This document shows positions 42,467-50,398 of a stretch of 64,000 nucleotides of DNA, one piece after another. Each line of letters starts with the position of its first letter. The first letter of the stretch is position 1. The stretch comes from Gemmatimonadota bacterium (lineage in GTDB: Bacteria > Gemmatimonadota > Gemmatimonadetes > Longimicrobiales > Gaopeijiaceae): positions 124,001 through 188,000 of the forward strand of contig JAWKQO010000003.1 in assembly GCA_041390105.1 (NCBI GenBank). The letters run 5' to 3'. The notes under the pieces are model-generated. The model had not been told where the DNA came from and ran no database searches. It saw only the letters and a program-made list of their open reading frames with translations. The position numbers and the translations under genes are program-made.

Positions 42467-43510
42467 TCATTCCGAAGCAGCGCTGTGTTGGAAGGCGGCC
42501 GCCAGCCGGGTCACCCAGTCGTCGACCATGGAGAAGTATCCTGCGGCGCCCCGCGTGCCATCCGAGTAGAGAGGGACCATGACTGCCTCTGCGCCGCCGC
42601 GGTCCGCGACGCTGGTCACCTTGCCGCGGTCGAAGTAGCTGGCCGCGAGCAGGACGCGGATCCCGCGAGTCTTCATCAGGTCGATCAGCTCGGCCACGTG
42701 TCCTGGCGTCGGAGGGATACCCGGCTTGGCTTCGACGTAGTCGACGCAGGTCACACCGAAGCGCTCCTCGAAGTACGCCCAGTTCTTGTGGTAGCAGATC
42801 AGACCCTTGCCGCGAAACGCCTCGGCGGTCTTCAGCCACCCACCCAACGACTCGCTGAGGGGGTGGCCCGCCAGTTGGTTGCTGGCGAGGAAGTCCATCA
42901 GCCCACCTGAGCGCGCCAGCTGCTCCAGTGTTTCCGCGCCCAACGCCTCCACCAGGGCATCGCCGAAGAGCTTCCGGTCCAACTGATCCCGGAACGACGC
43001 CAGATTGCGATCGAACAGCGCGGCCCGATCGGGTGCCACCCGCTTGAGGCCGGTGGCGATGTTCTCCGCGACCTGCAACGTGCGCAGCGGATCGGACGTG
43101 AGATGCGGATTGCCGTAGATGTGCACATCGCCCGCGCTGCGATCGGCAGCCACCGGCACCTCGAGGAGCTTGATCCCCGTGTAGGCGGTGACGTAGCCGA
43201 CGCCTCCTTCGGACACCCGCGGATTCCCCGCGCGATCCAGCAGCGTGGGGGCCCAGAGCTCGAGGTCGAGGCCCGTGGTCACGAACAGATCCGCGTTCTT
43301 GAGCGCCAGGGCGAAGCTGGGTTTGGGGCGCACGAAATGGGCGTCGTCGCTGGCGGTCGCGATCGACGTCACGTCGACCTCACTGCCTCCGATCGCACGC
43401 ACGAGATCGGCATACACCGGTAGCGTGGTCACCACCTTCACGGGTGCCGGAGGCGCCCCGCCCGTCCCCAGCAGGAGGCTGGCCCACACAACGATCGAAG
43501 CTCCCATCAT
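42467..43510 (-). CDS. Metal-binding periplasmic protein (ZnuA/MntC-like)
   Basis: 347 residues from ATG 43510 (GGGAG upstream). A signal peptide is followed by the cluster-9 binding-protein fold: VKVVTTLPVYADLVRAIGG, the first ligand histidine in DDAHFVRP, the second in GNPHLTSDP, the third in YHKNWAYFEERFGV and a late aspartate in SYFDRGK. The long histidine-rich loop of zinc-specific ZnuA is missing, so manganese or zinc are both possible. It starts eight bases after the porin-like gene's stop and is followed by the permease gene. Confidence 0.88.
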   Translation of the reverse strand: MMGASIVVWASLLLGTGGAPPAPVKVVTTLPVYADLVRAIGGSEVDVTSIATASDDAHFVRPKPSFALALKNADLFVTTGLDLELWAPTLLDRAGNPRVSEGGVGYVTAYTGIKLLEVPVAADRSAGDVHIYGNPHLTSDPLRTLQVAENIATGLKRVAPDRAALFDRNLASFRDQLDRKLFGDALVEALGAETLEQLARSGGLMDFLASNQLAGHPLSESLGGWLKTAEAFRGKGLICYHKNWAYFEERFGVTCVDYVEAKPGIPPTPGHVAELIDLMKTRGIRVLLAASYFDRGKVTSVADRGGAEAVMVPLYSDGTRGAAGYFSMVDDWVTRLAAAFQHSAASE

Positions 43511-43517
43511 CGCTCCC

Positions 43518-44795
43518 TCAGTACGTCTCGTGCTTGTGCGGCCCCATCGACCACGTGAACTGGAGGGTAAACAACCCGGAGCCTTCCGAAGCGCTCCCGT
43601 CCAGCCACGCGTACTCGGCACGCAGGCGCACGTATTCGCTCTGCCACCACGTCAACGTGGGCCCGAACAGCCGGGCCGTCGAATCCGGATCCTCCGGGTT
43701 CTCACTCCAATCGGCCCTGCCACCGAGGTACCATTGCTGGGACAGCCGTGTTTCGAACAGCCCCCAGGCGCCCCGGGCGGACCCCGGTCCCGCGGGCACA
43801 CCTGATCGGTTCAGAACGCCCCCACGCAACACCAGCCCCCGATAGAGCGTCCGACCCGGCGGGGACCAGGTGAGCGCCCCCTCCACGGTCCACACGTGTC
43901 GGTCGAACTCGGCGGCCTCGGTCACGGCGCGGCCGGTCAGGGCGCTCATGCCCAGATCGAGATCGAAGGCGCTCCCGAGCGGATAGAAGGCGTTCAGGTG
44001 GCCCAACCACGTGGGTCCGGTCGACGTCCCGAACAGAGTCTCGTTGGAGCTGCGCGTGAGCTCGCCCGTCACCTGGTAGGTCCCCCCCAGGAGGGACGTG
44101 GGGGCGAGCCAGTGGATCGATACGCCCGCCTGAGCCAGCGGCTCCTCGCCGATGAAGGCGAGGGCGGGCAGCGACCTGGAGTGGGAGTAGAGGGCGTGCG
44201 AATGCCAGCGGTTCATGGTGCCGAACTGCTGGTAGAACTGCCCCACCTTCGCGGAGATGCCCCCAGGCAGGTTCACCCACTCCAGATAGGCCTCCTCGAT
44301 GGAGATGCCGCCGCCGTGCTCCTCCTCCGCGGCGCCCTCCTCGAAGGGTGCCACGTCGATCCCGGGCGTTTCGATGCCAGCGAAGACCTTGGCGCGGGAA
44401 AACGGATCGAGCGCGGATTGCAGCGCCAGCTCGATCTCGCGAGGGACGAAGTTGTCCTCGCTCGCATCCATGGAGCGGACAGCGCCGAAGAAGTCGCCGG
44501 TCAAGCTGATCTCGGGATTCAGCGCCTGGAGGGAGCGCTGCCTTCCTACGAACTCCTGCGGCGCAGGCCGAGCCGTGTCGGGAGCGCCCGCATTGGCCGC
44601 AGCTGCGGCGGCAGCGGCGCGCAGGCGGGCCAGCTCGTTCTGCGGTGCGGGCTCGGGTGCCGCGGGGGACCCCACTCGGGAACGCAGGCTGTCGAGCGCG
44701 GCGGTGAGTCGCGCGATCTCCGCTCTCAGCGAATCGACCTGTGCCTGGGTCGGCTGCTGGGCCGTCAGCCCGCGAGGAGCACCGAACAGGAGCAT
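43518..44795 (-). CDS. Porin-like outer-membrane protein with N-terminal coiled coil
   Basis: 425 residues from the first ATG (44795). After a signal ending TAQQP there is a coiled coil (QVDSLRAEIARLTAALDSLRSRV), an alanine-rich linker, then a barrel with many alternating strands. A histidine pair HSHALYSHSRS and an acidic loop EEGAAEEEHGGG might bind metal. The signal peptide is only about 14 residues from this ATG; the in-frame codons before it encode a good signal start (SKVRRITGLGVTCW) but hold no ATG, GTG or TTG, so the true start is unclear. It leads the metal-uptake genes and may be the outer-membrane entry for the same metal. Confidence 0.68.
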   Translation of the reverse strand: MLLFGAPRGLTAQQPTQAQVDSLRAEIARLTAALDSLRSRVGSPAAPEPAPQNELARLRAAAAAAAANAGAPDTARPAPQEFVGRQRSLQALNPEISLTGDFFGAVRSMDASEDNFVPREIELALQSALDPFSRAKVFAGIETPGIDVAPFEEGAAEEEHGGGISIEEAYLEWVNLPGGISAKVGQFYQQFGTMNRWHSHALYSHSRSLPALAFIGEEPLAQAGVSIHWLAPTSLLGGTYQVTGELTRSSNETLFGTSTGPTWLGHLNAFYPLGSAFDLDLGMSALTGRAVTEAAEFDRHVWTVEGALTWSPPGRTLYRGLVLRGGVLNRSGVPAGPGSARGAWGLFETRLSQQWYLGGRADWSENPEDPDSTARLFGPTLTWWQSEYVRLRAEYAWLDGSASEGSGLFTLQFTWSMGPHKHETY

Positions 44796-44935
44796 CCAGC
44801 ACGTGACACCCAGCCCTGTGATGCGGCGGACCTTGCTCGTACCGCGCTCCTTCGCAGAAGACGAGGACGGGAGCCTCTCCGCTCCCGTCCTCCAAGCTAG
44901 GTGCTACACCGGGAATGCAAAACCGATCTCACCCG

Positions 44936-45436
44936 TCAGCGCGGGCCCGGTCCCCCGCCTGGAGGCCCCCCGCCAGGGGGTCCGCCCCGAGGGGGACCGC
45001 TGGCCCGATCGGAGCGCTGCCGCACCTCGTCCAGGATCTGCTCGAACTCGGGGCGTTGCTCCGGATCGAGTACGGCTTCGATGGCAGTGTTCATGGAATC
45101 CAGCGTCGCGCTCAGCTCGGGACGGATGCTCTCCATCACTTCGCGGCTGCGACGCCGCTGGGCCTGCACGATGCTGTCGATCTGGGTGCGTTGCGTATCC
45201 GACAGATGCAGTCGCTCGGTGATCTCCTCGAGGAACCGGTTGCTGGACCGGGAACGACGTCCTTCGTCACGCCGGCCCGGCTCGCGACCGTCCGCACGTT
45301 CCACTCCAGGCGGTAGCCCCGGCGGACGGCGATCGACCCAGCGGGCGCCCGCCGCACCGGTCAAAGCGCCGGCCACGAAGACCGACAGAATCAGTCCGGC
45401 CGGGCCCATCCACCCGGCGCCGCGGCGGTCGCTCAT
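44936..45436 (-). CDS. Spy/CpxP-like periplasmic protein
   Basis: 166 residues from ATG 45436 (ATGA overlap with the anti-sigma gene). One N-terminal membrane segment (GLILSVFVAGALTGAAGA), a charged helical middle with the LTxxQ-type repeat LHLSDTQRTQIDSIV and LDPEQRPEFEQIL, and a low-complexity tail of PPGGG repeats. The paired LTXXQ-like motifs are typical of Spy/CpxP/ZraP, envelope chaperones or stress sensors. Its place behind a sigma/anti-sigma pair marks it as a probable member of their regulon. Confidence 0.75.
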   Translation of the reverse strand: MSDRRGAGWMGPAGLILSVFVAGALTGAAGARWVDRRPPGLPPGVERADGREPGRRDEGRRSRSSNRFLEEITERLHLSDTQRTQIDSIVQAQRRRSREVMESIRPELSATLDSMNTAIEAVLDPEQRPEFEQILDEVRQRSDRASGPPRGGPPGGGPPGGGPGPR

Positions 45437-45819
45437 CGGGCCTCTCCAAACTCACCCAGCAACGCGACCACCGTCGGGGCTTCCCCCGTCACCAGCCAAT
45501 CGGCCATGTCGGGCAGCAGGGCATCGGCCGGGTGCACCATGGCCGCTTCGGCCTCGATCGCCGGTGTGCCCAGCATGAACAGCGCGATGGAGGCGGCCGC
45601 CGCTACGATGCCGGCCGCGGCCATCCCAGCCCGCCGCCAACGCTCCAGGGCACCGGCCAAGCTCCACTGGCCCAGGGCCCGCCGCCGCAACTCCGGCCCG
45701 GCCGCCGCAACGATACGATCGACAACGGCCTCCCACCGACCCGGGTCTTCCGCCGGATCGAGCGTCCCGTAGACGGTCGGACCGATGTGGCCCACCACCT
45801 TGTCGTCTCTCTCGTTCAT
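45433..45819 (-). CDS. Probable anti-sigma factor
   Basis: 128 residues from ATG 45819, which overlaps the sigma factor stop (ATGA). A soluble N-terminal part of about 60 residues, one membrane helix (MAAAGIVAAAASIALFMLG), and a short outside part. No zinc anti-sigma HxxxCxxC motif is visible, so the class is open; the assignment rests on topology and on its position directly after an ECF sigma gene. Confidence 0.68.
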   Translation of the reverse strand: MNERDDKVVGHIGPTVYGTLDPAEDPGRWEAVVDRIVAAAGPELRRRALGQWSLAGALERWRRAGMAAAGIVAAAASIALFMLGTPAIEAEAAMVHPADALLPDMADWLVTGEAPTVVALLGEFGEAR

Positions 45820-46475
45820 TCCTCGTCCTCCCCTCGGGAAGTCCACCGCCCTGTGGACGGCGCGAGGTCCGCCAGCAGACTGCGCAACCGCTTGCGGGCC
45901 GCATGCAGATGGAAGCGGGATCCCCCATCGGAGATCCCCAGACGCGCGCCGATCTCCGCGTGCTTCCATCCTTCGTGATCGTGGAGCACCAACACCGAAC
46001 GCTGGAGCTCCGTCAGTTCCTTCAACGCTTCTTCCGTCCGCTCGCGCATCTCCGCGCGCTCCGCATCCGCTTCGGGAGAGCTCGACCCACCGGCCCGCTC
46101 CCCCTCGAGGGGCTCCGTGTGACGCACCTGCTGGTACTTCCGCACATTGTGGGCCCGGTTGCGCACGATGCTCAGGAACCAGGCGCGGAAGTGGTCGGGC
46201 TCCCGGCAATCGTCCAGTCGCTCCAAAGCGCGGATGAACGCGTCCTGACAGACGTCCTCCGCATCCTCGTCCGTCGCCACCAGCGGTCGTGCGGTCGCGA
46301 AGGCCACGGCCAGGTGACGACGCACCAGGTCCCCGAAGGCGGTGCTGTCGCCTTCACGGGCTCGGGCCACGAGCTCCGCGTCGACGACACCGTCGGGACC
46401 ATCGGCGCGGGCGCGGGAGAGATCCTCGTCGCTCACCGGTCGCGCGACCGACCACACTGGTTCAACTCCAGCCAC
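45816..46475 (-). CDS. ECF-family RNA polymerase sigma factor
   Basis: 219 residues from GTG 46475 (GGAG eight bases upstream); GTG 46436 (VSDEDLSR) is an alternative. Region 2 is clear: FGDLVRRHLAVAFATARPLV, EDAEDVCQDAFIRALERLDD, FRAWFLSIVRNRAHN. Region 4 shows LTELQRSVLVLHDHEGWKHAEIGARLGIS followed by a histidine/arginine-rich recognition helix. It directs transcription of a stress-type regulon, presumably including the anti-sigma and Spy-like genes, to which it is joined by 4-base overlaps. Confidence 0.93.
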   Translation of the reverse strand: MAGVEPVWSVARPVSDEDLSRARADGPDGVVDAELVARAREGDSTAFGDLVRRHLAVAFATARPLVATDEDAEDVCQDAFIRALERLDDCREPDHFRAWFLSIVRNRAHNVRKYQQVRHTEPLEGERAGGSSSPEADAERAEMRERTEEALKELTELQRSVLVLHDHEGWKHAEIGARLGISDGGSRFHLHAARKRLRSLLADLAPSTGRWTSRGEDEE

Positions 46476-46710
46476 CCCGATCTCCAGGACATGGCGTCAC
46501 CTTCATCTGCCTTCATGACCGCGGGCCCACCCCGCGCGTTAGGTCCGGCACGTCCCCGCCTCCCGCCGGTCGAGACAGGGGGGAGACACCGGCCACAGTG
46601 CCGGCGCCCCTTCTCCGGCGCCAGCTCAGCCCCGGCCTTGACCCGAACAAACACCGAAACTACATTGGCTCCCCTCGTTGGATCGCGGCCCTGGAATGGA
46701 GGTGGGGTGG

Positions 46711-47085
46711 ATGACGGTGGCAGAAGTGGCGAATGGGCTGAAGAGCCTGTGTGAGCGCGGGCAGTTCCTGGAGGCGGTGGACCGCTACTACGCCGAGGAC
46801 GTCGAGAGCGTGGAGCCGGTCGACCTCCCTCACTTGCCCGCTGTAGTGAGGGGCTTCAACGCGGTTCGAAAGAAGACGGAGGGGTTCGGAGCGTCCTTCG
46901 ACGTCCACGAGGTCAGGACCGAAGGCCCCTACGTCGGGGAGGATGGGTTCGCCCTCTACTTCTGGATGGATGCCACCCAGAAGGCCTCGGGTAGCAGACA
47001 ACACATGACCGAGGTAGGGTGGTACACCGTTCGGGACGGCAAGGTGGTCCACGAGGAGTTCTTCTACCACATGCCCGGGGCGTAG
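46711..47085 (+). CDS. SnoaL-like/NTF2-fold small protein
   Basis: 124 residues from ATG 46711 (GGAGG at 46698-46702). The pattern LCERGQFLEAVDRYYAEDV, followed by a central VRGFNAVRKKTEGF and a terminal DGKVVHEEFFYHMPG, is that of SnoaL-like polyketide-cyclase/NTF2 folds. Most such small proteins have no known reaction. It stands alone, divergent from the sigma factor. Confidence 0.75.
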   Translation: MTVAEVANGLKSLCERGQFLEAVDRYYAEDVESVEPVDLPHLPAVVRGFNAVRKKTEGFGASFDVHEVRTEGPYVGEDGFALYFWMDATQKASGSRQHMTEVGWYTVRDGKVVHEEFFYHMPGA

Positions 47086-47129
47086 CGGCACGCGGACCCG
47101 GCGCAACGCCACAGGGGGGCACTGCCCCC

Positions 47130-47159
47130 GCGGGTGGGGTGGCCGATCCCCCCACCCGC
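47130..47159. terminator. Terminator between convergent SnoaL-like and outer-membrane genes
   Basis: A perfect 10-base inverted repeat, GCGGGTGGGG and CCCCACCCGC, with a 10-base loop, lies 45 bases past the SnoaL-like stop and 76 bases past the outer-membrane gene's stop. A second GGGGGCA/TGCCCCC repeat sits just before it. No T tract. Confidence 0.6.
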
Positions 47160-47234
47160 ACCTGCGGGCGATCTCGACGGAGGGCGGCCAACACCCGCCT
47201 CCCGCCCCGAAGCTTCACACCCAGCGGGAGCGGG

Positions 47235-48803
47235 TCAGCGAATGGGCACCACCACGCCGACCTGGTGGGTCCAGACGGTCGCCGCCTGAAGCGTGAGCGG
47301 CCCGGACGGCGCGGTCAGGATGCCGATGGCCCCCGAGGCGTCGAGCTCCGCGCGAGGCACACCCGCCAGCTCCCACGACTGCGCCACGCCCGGCCTTCCC
47401 GTTCCGGTGGTGGCGCTCCCGAAGTAGCGCACGCTGGCGCCCCCGAACCGCCAGGACGCGCTCCAGGTCGGTGCCCACTCCATCCAGCTCTCGCTCTGGT
47501 CCCGGATGCCGGCCGATAGTCGATCGACTTGCTGCAGATCGTAGGCGATGGAGCGCGCCTCGAGTCCGAGCTGGAGATCCGCCTGCCGCCACCGGAGCCC
47601 CACGCCGGAGCGGAGCAGAACGTTCGCGAACTGGAAGTCGTTGTCGATGGTCCGGTCGCCTTTGCGCACGACCTGCCCCGCGGTGGTGACCGTGTCGGTC
47701 AGTGCCTCTTGCCACGTTTCCGCCCAGATCGGCTCCAGCACCGCCTCCACGCCGAAGGTCACCAATCCCGCCTGGCGCGACAGCCCCGCGCCAAGATCGA
47801 ACGCCCAGGAGCGGCCCGGATCCCGCGGGATGTTCTGGATCTCGTAGTTCGGGATGCTGGGATGGGTGTTGCGATTGGCTGTGAGGGTCCATCCCAGCCG
47901 CCATCCCTCGGCCGCCAGGGGCCGCGCATACCGGACTTGCGTTCCCCAGGTGCGGGTCTTGTCGCGGTTCTCGTCCACGCGGAGCCGAGGCTCCACCACG
48001 ACCGGTGTCGGCACCGTATCGGGTGGTACCGGAGGCACGATCCAGTCGAGGTAGGTCACATCGTGGCGCATGTCCACGCGGTGGTGCACGACGATGGCTT
48101 CCAGGGTGCCTCCCTGCCCTGTCTCGAGCAGCAGACCGGCGCGAAGGTCGAGGACGGTGCCGCTGGGGTCGATGCGTCGACTGCCCGCGTACAGGTGCTC
48201 CACTCCAGCCATCCAGTTCAGATCCGCCAAGGACACGCTCACGCCCCAGGCCCCGCTTCTCCCCTCCAGGGCTCGGGCCAGCTGTGCGTGTGCGTAGACG
48301 TTGCGAGCCGAGCGCTCGGACAGCGTGGGCTCGATCGGAACCTGGGTCACGAACCGGCAACTCAGGCAATCGTCGAAGAACGGCACCGGAAACGCGTCCG
48401 ATGACGATCCGGGTGAGAGCTCCTGCAAGGCGAGGGTGGCCCCGCCCGACCAGCGTTCGCCGCGCAGAAGCACCCCGAGTGGGAGGGACGTGCCTGCCCC
48501 CCGATCGCCGAATCCCAGGTCGTCCGAGATCCCGTAGTGTACCGGCGACGCGAAGAACAACCCGTCGCCCAGTCGCACCGTAGCAGCGGGATTGCGAAAG
48601 ACGCTGCCGAGCGTGTCTTCCACGGCGATCCACACACCGCCCATCCCGCGGGTGTCGGAGGGATCGAGGAGGAACTGGTCGCCGGTGGCCACGGGCACGG
48701 TGCGAATGGGGACGAGCTGACCCTGGGCGGGGCGTGGCCCCAGGCCAGAGAAGACCAGGACCACCAGGAGGCCGGTTCGGGAGGAGATCGGGTTCCAGTT
48801 CAC
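47235..48803 (-). CDS. Outer-membrane beta-barrel protein (PorV/FadL-like fold)
   Basis: 522 residues from GTG 48803. A signal peptide ends at PAQGQ (about 29). A conserved opening DPSDTRGMGGVWIAVEDTLGSV, FRNPAAT (the 'few missing, NPA' feature of PorV/FadL-like proteins) is followed by about 14 predicted strands. The last residues (VVVPIR) are not aromatic. Another long frame in the same region (47215-48867) is arginine-rich and has no signal or similarity, so this frame was chosen. Ligand unknown; no operon partner. Confidence 0.72.
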   Translation of the reverse strand: MNWNPISSRTGLLVVLVFSGLGPRPAQGQLVPIRTVPVATGDQFLLDPSDTRGMGGVWIAVEDTLGSVFRNPAATVRLGDGLFFASPVHYGISDDLGFGDRGAGTSLPLGVLLRGERWSGGATLALQELSPGSSSDAFPVPFFDDCLSCRFVTQVPIEPTLSERSARNVYAHAQLARALEGRSGAWGVSVSLADLNWMAGVEHLYAGSRRIDPSGTVLDLRAGLLLETGQGGTLEAIVVHHRVDMRHDVTYLDWIVPPVPPDTVPTPVVVEPRLRVDENRDKTRTWGTQVRYARPLAAEGWRLGWTLTANRNTHPSIPNYEIQNIPRDPGRSWAFDLGAGLSRQAGLVTFGVEAVLEPIWAETWQEALTDTVTTAGQVVRKGDRTIDNDFQFANVLLRSGVGLRWRQADLQLGLEARSIAYDLQQVDRLSAGIRDQSESWMEWAPTWSASWRFGGASVRYFGSATTGTGRPGVAQSWELAGVPRAELDASGAIGILTAPSGPLTLQAATVWTHQVGVVVPIR

Positions 48804-49135
48804 GGGACGTCGGGCTCCATGCCACGGGGAGTCGTGAGCCCCATGGCCGCCACGGCTGCGGCGCCACTGCGGGGGCCCATCCGGAGAACGACCCGAGCGC
48901 ACGGTCCGTGACGGATGGTCGCCCCCGCCGGGAGCTCCGTCGTCTCCGTAGGGCCCCAGTTGTTTCAGATCGTTACGGTGGCAACCGCCACAACGGGTCA
49001 CGTGATACGTCCAGGGCGTGACTTAGGCACAGCGAAATCCACTGCGAAACAGGCCACCCTTTCGTGGCCGCCTGATTCATGAGTATCATTCCAGCATTCC
49101 CGACAACTTGGAACTCTCCCCCGTGAGGTGGCGCG
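48804..49135. other. Divergent intergenic region without a gene
   Basis: 332 bases between the minus-strand outer-membrane gene and the plus-strand HTH/H1-like gene. The right half is less GC-rich than its surroundings and should hold the promoter of the HTH gene. A small hairpin GTGGC-AACC-GCCAC lies near 48977-48992. No RNA gene or credible small protein was seen. Confidence 0.45.
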
Positions 49136-49717
49136 ATGCCCCGACCCCCGGGCGCTTTGGTCGTGCGTTGGCGCGACATGGCCGCAGAGGGTAAGTCGTA
49201 TGCCGAGATCTCTCGGCGCTACGCGAAGTACTCAGCCGACCAGGTCCGTCACTACTGTCTCGGCAACAGCGGCGCGAACCTGCCTGGTCCCCGTCAGAAA
49301 CCGGGACGCTGGGCGGGTCACAACGTATGGCTACAAGGTGAGAAGTCTCCCCACGCGGAGATGACGAAGACGCAGGCGCTTCGCGTCCTGAACGACTGGG
49401 ACGAGAAGAAGGACCGCTGGAAGACGTCGGGAGCCGAGTGGGCAGAAAAGCTGGGCGTGTCCCCCAGCACGATCCACATGCTGCGGCGTGGCGAAACCTG
49501 GCAGCACCTCGACCACCCCAATCAGGGGCGGGTGCCCCAGAAGCGGGGCGCGGAGAGCACGCCCCGCGCGAAAGCGGCGCCGGCGCCGAAGCGCGCCAAG
49601 GTCAAGCGTGCCAAGAAGGCGACCACACGCGGCAAGGCGCGCAAGTCGGCCGCACGGAAATCGAAGTCGACCAAGAAGTCGACCCGTTCCCGGACGTCGA
49701 CCCGCAAGCGGCGCTGA
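49136..49717 (+). CDS. HTH DNA-binding protein with histone-H1-like basic tail
   Basis: 193 residues from ATG 49136 (GAGG upstream). The first 125 residues contain two helix-turn-helix-like segments: SYAEISRRYAKYSADQVRHY and EWAEKLGVSPSTIHMLRRG. From about residue 130 to the end the chain is almost entirely Lys, Arg, Ala, Ser and Thr (for example KRAKVKRAKKATTRGKARK), like bacterial histone H1-like proteins and the C-terminal tails of nucleoid proteins such as HupB. It probably binds DNA both specifically and by charge, as a nucleoid organiser or regulator. No neighbour points to a pathway. Confidence 0.7.
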   Translation: MPRPPGALVVRWRDMAAEGKSYAEISRRYAKYSADQVRHYCLGNSGANLPGPRQKPGRWAGHNVWLQGEKSPHAEMTKTQALRVLNDWDEKKDRWKTSGAEWAEKLGVSPSTIHMLRRGETWQHLDHPNQGRVPQKRGAESTPRAKAAPAPKRAKVKRAKKATTRGKARKSAARKSKSTKKSTRSRTSTRKRR

Positions 49718-49738
49718 CGAGATTGTCGCCGCGGATGC

Positions 49739-50398
49739 TCAGGCGTCCGCGGCGACGTCCACCAGCCCTTCGCGCACGGCCAGCAGGGCCGCCTGCGTCC
49801 GGTCGTTGACGCCCAGCTTCGCCAACACCGCACTTACGTACCCCTTCACGGTCCCGACACTCAAGAAGAGCGTCTTGGCGATGGCCTTGTTGCTCTTCCC
49901 CGAGGCAATGAGGCGTAGGACGTCGCGCTCCCGCTCGGTCAACTCCTCCAAGGGAGAGGTTCTGGGGGGCGCGGTGAGATGGTGGACCAACATCTGCTGT
50001 GCATCCGGGTGCAATGTGGTGCGGCCCTGATGGGCCGCGCGGATGGCCGCGACCAGATCGTCCCGACCCACATCCTTGAGCAGATAGCCCAAGGCGCCCA
50101 GACCCAGGGCCTCCCTGACCTTGCCTTCTTCGATGAAGGTCGTCAGCACGATCACGCGGGCGCGCCCGCCATTGGCCCGTAGCCGGCGCATCGCCTCCAG
50201 GCCGTCCATCCCTGGCATGACCAGGTCCATGAGCACCACATCCGGGTCCAACTCATGTACGAGCCGGAGGGCTTCCGCCCCGTCCTTGGCGTGCGCCACC
50301 ACCTGGATGTCCTCGGCCTCCTCGGAGAGGAAGAGCTCCAGGCCTTCGCGGACCACGGCGTGGTCGTCCACGATCAAGACTCGAATCGCACGGATCAC
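49739..50398 (-). CDS. NarL/LuxR-family response regulator
   Basis: 219 residues from GTG 50398, which overlaps the kinase stop (GTGA). Receiver domain with D11, D12, the phospho-acceptor D58 in VVLMDLVMPG and a lysine in LGYLLKDVG. A LuxR-type helix-turn-helix follows (LTERERDVLRLIASGKSNKAIA, LFLSVGTVKGYVSAVLAKL). It is the partner of the GAF kinase directly upstream. Confidence 0.95.
   Translation of the reverse strand: MIRAIRVLIVDDHAVVREGLELFLSEEAEDIQVVAHAKDGAEALRLVHELDPDVVLMDLVMPGMDGLEAMRRLRANGGRARVIVLTTFIEEGKVREALGLGALGYLLKDVGRDDLVAAIRAAHQGRTTLHPDAQQMLVHHLTAPPRTSPLEELTERERDVLRLIASGKSNKAIAKTLFLSVGTVKGYVSAVLAKLGVNDRTQAALLAVREGLVDVAADA

Noticed and set aside
47215..48867. 550-residue frame on the minus strand, slightly longer at the 3' end than the chosen gene
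   Set aside because: It is arginine/glycine/proline-rich with no signal, domain or family pattern, while the overlapping frame encodes a signal peptide and a barrel-type protein.
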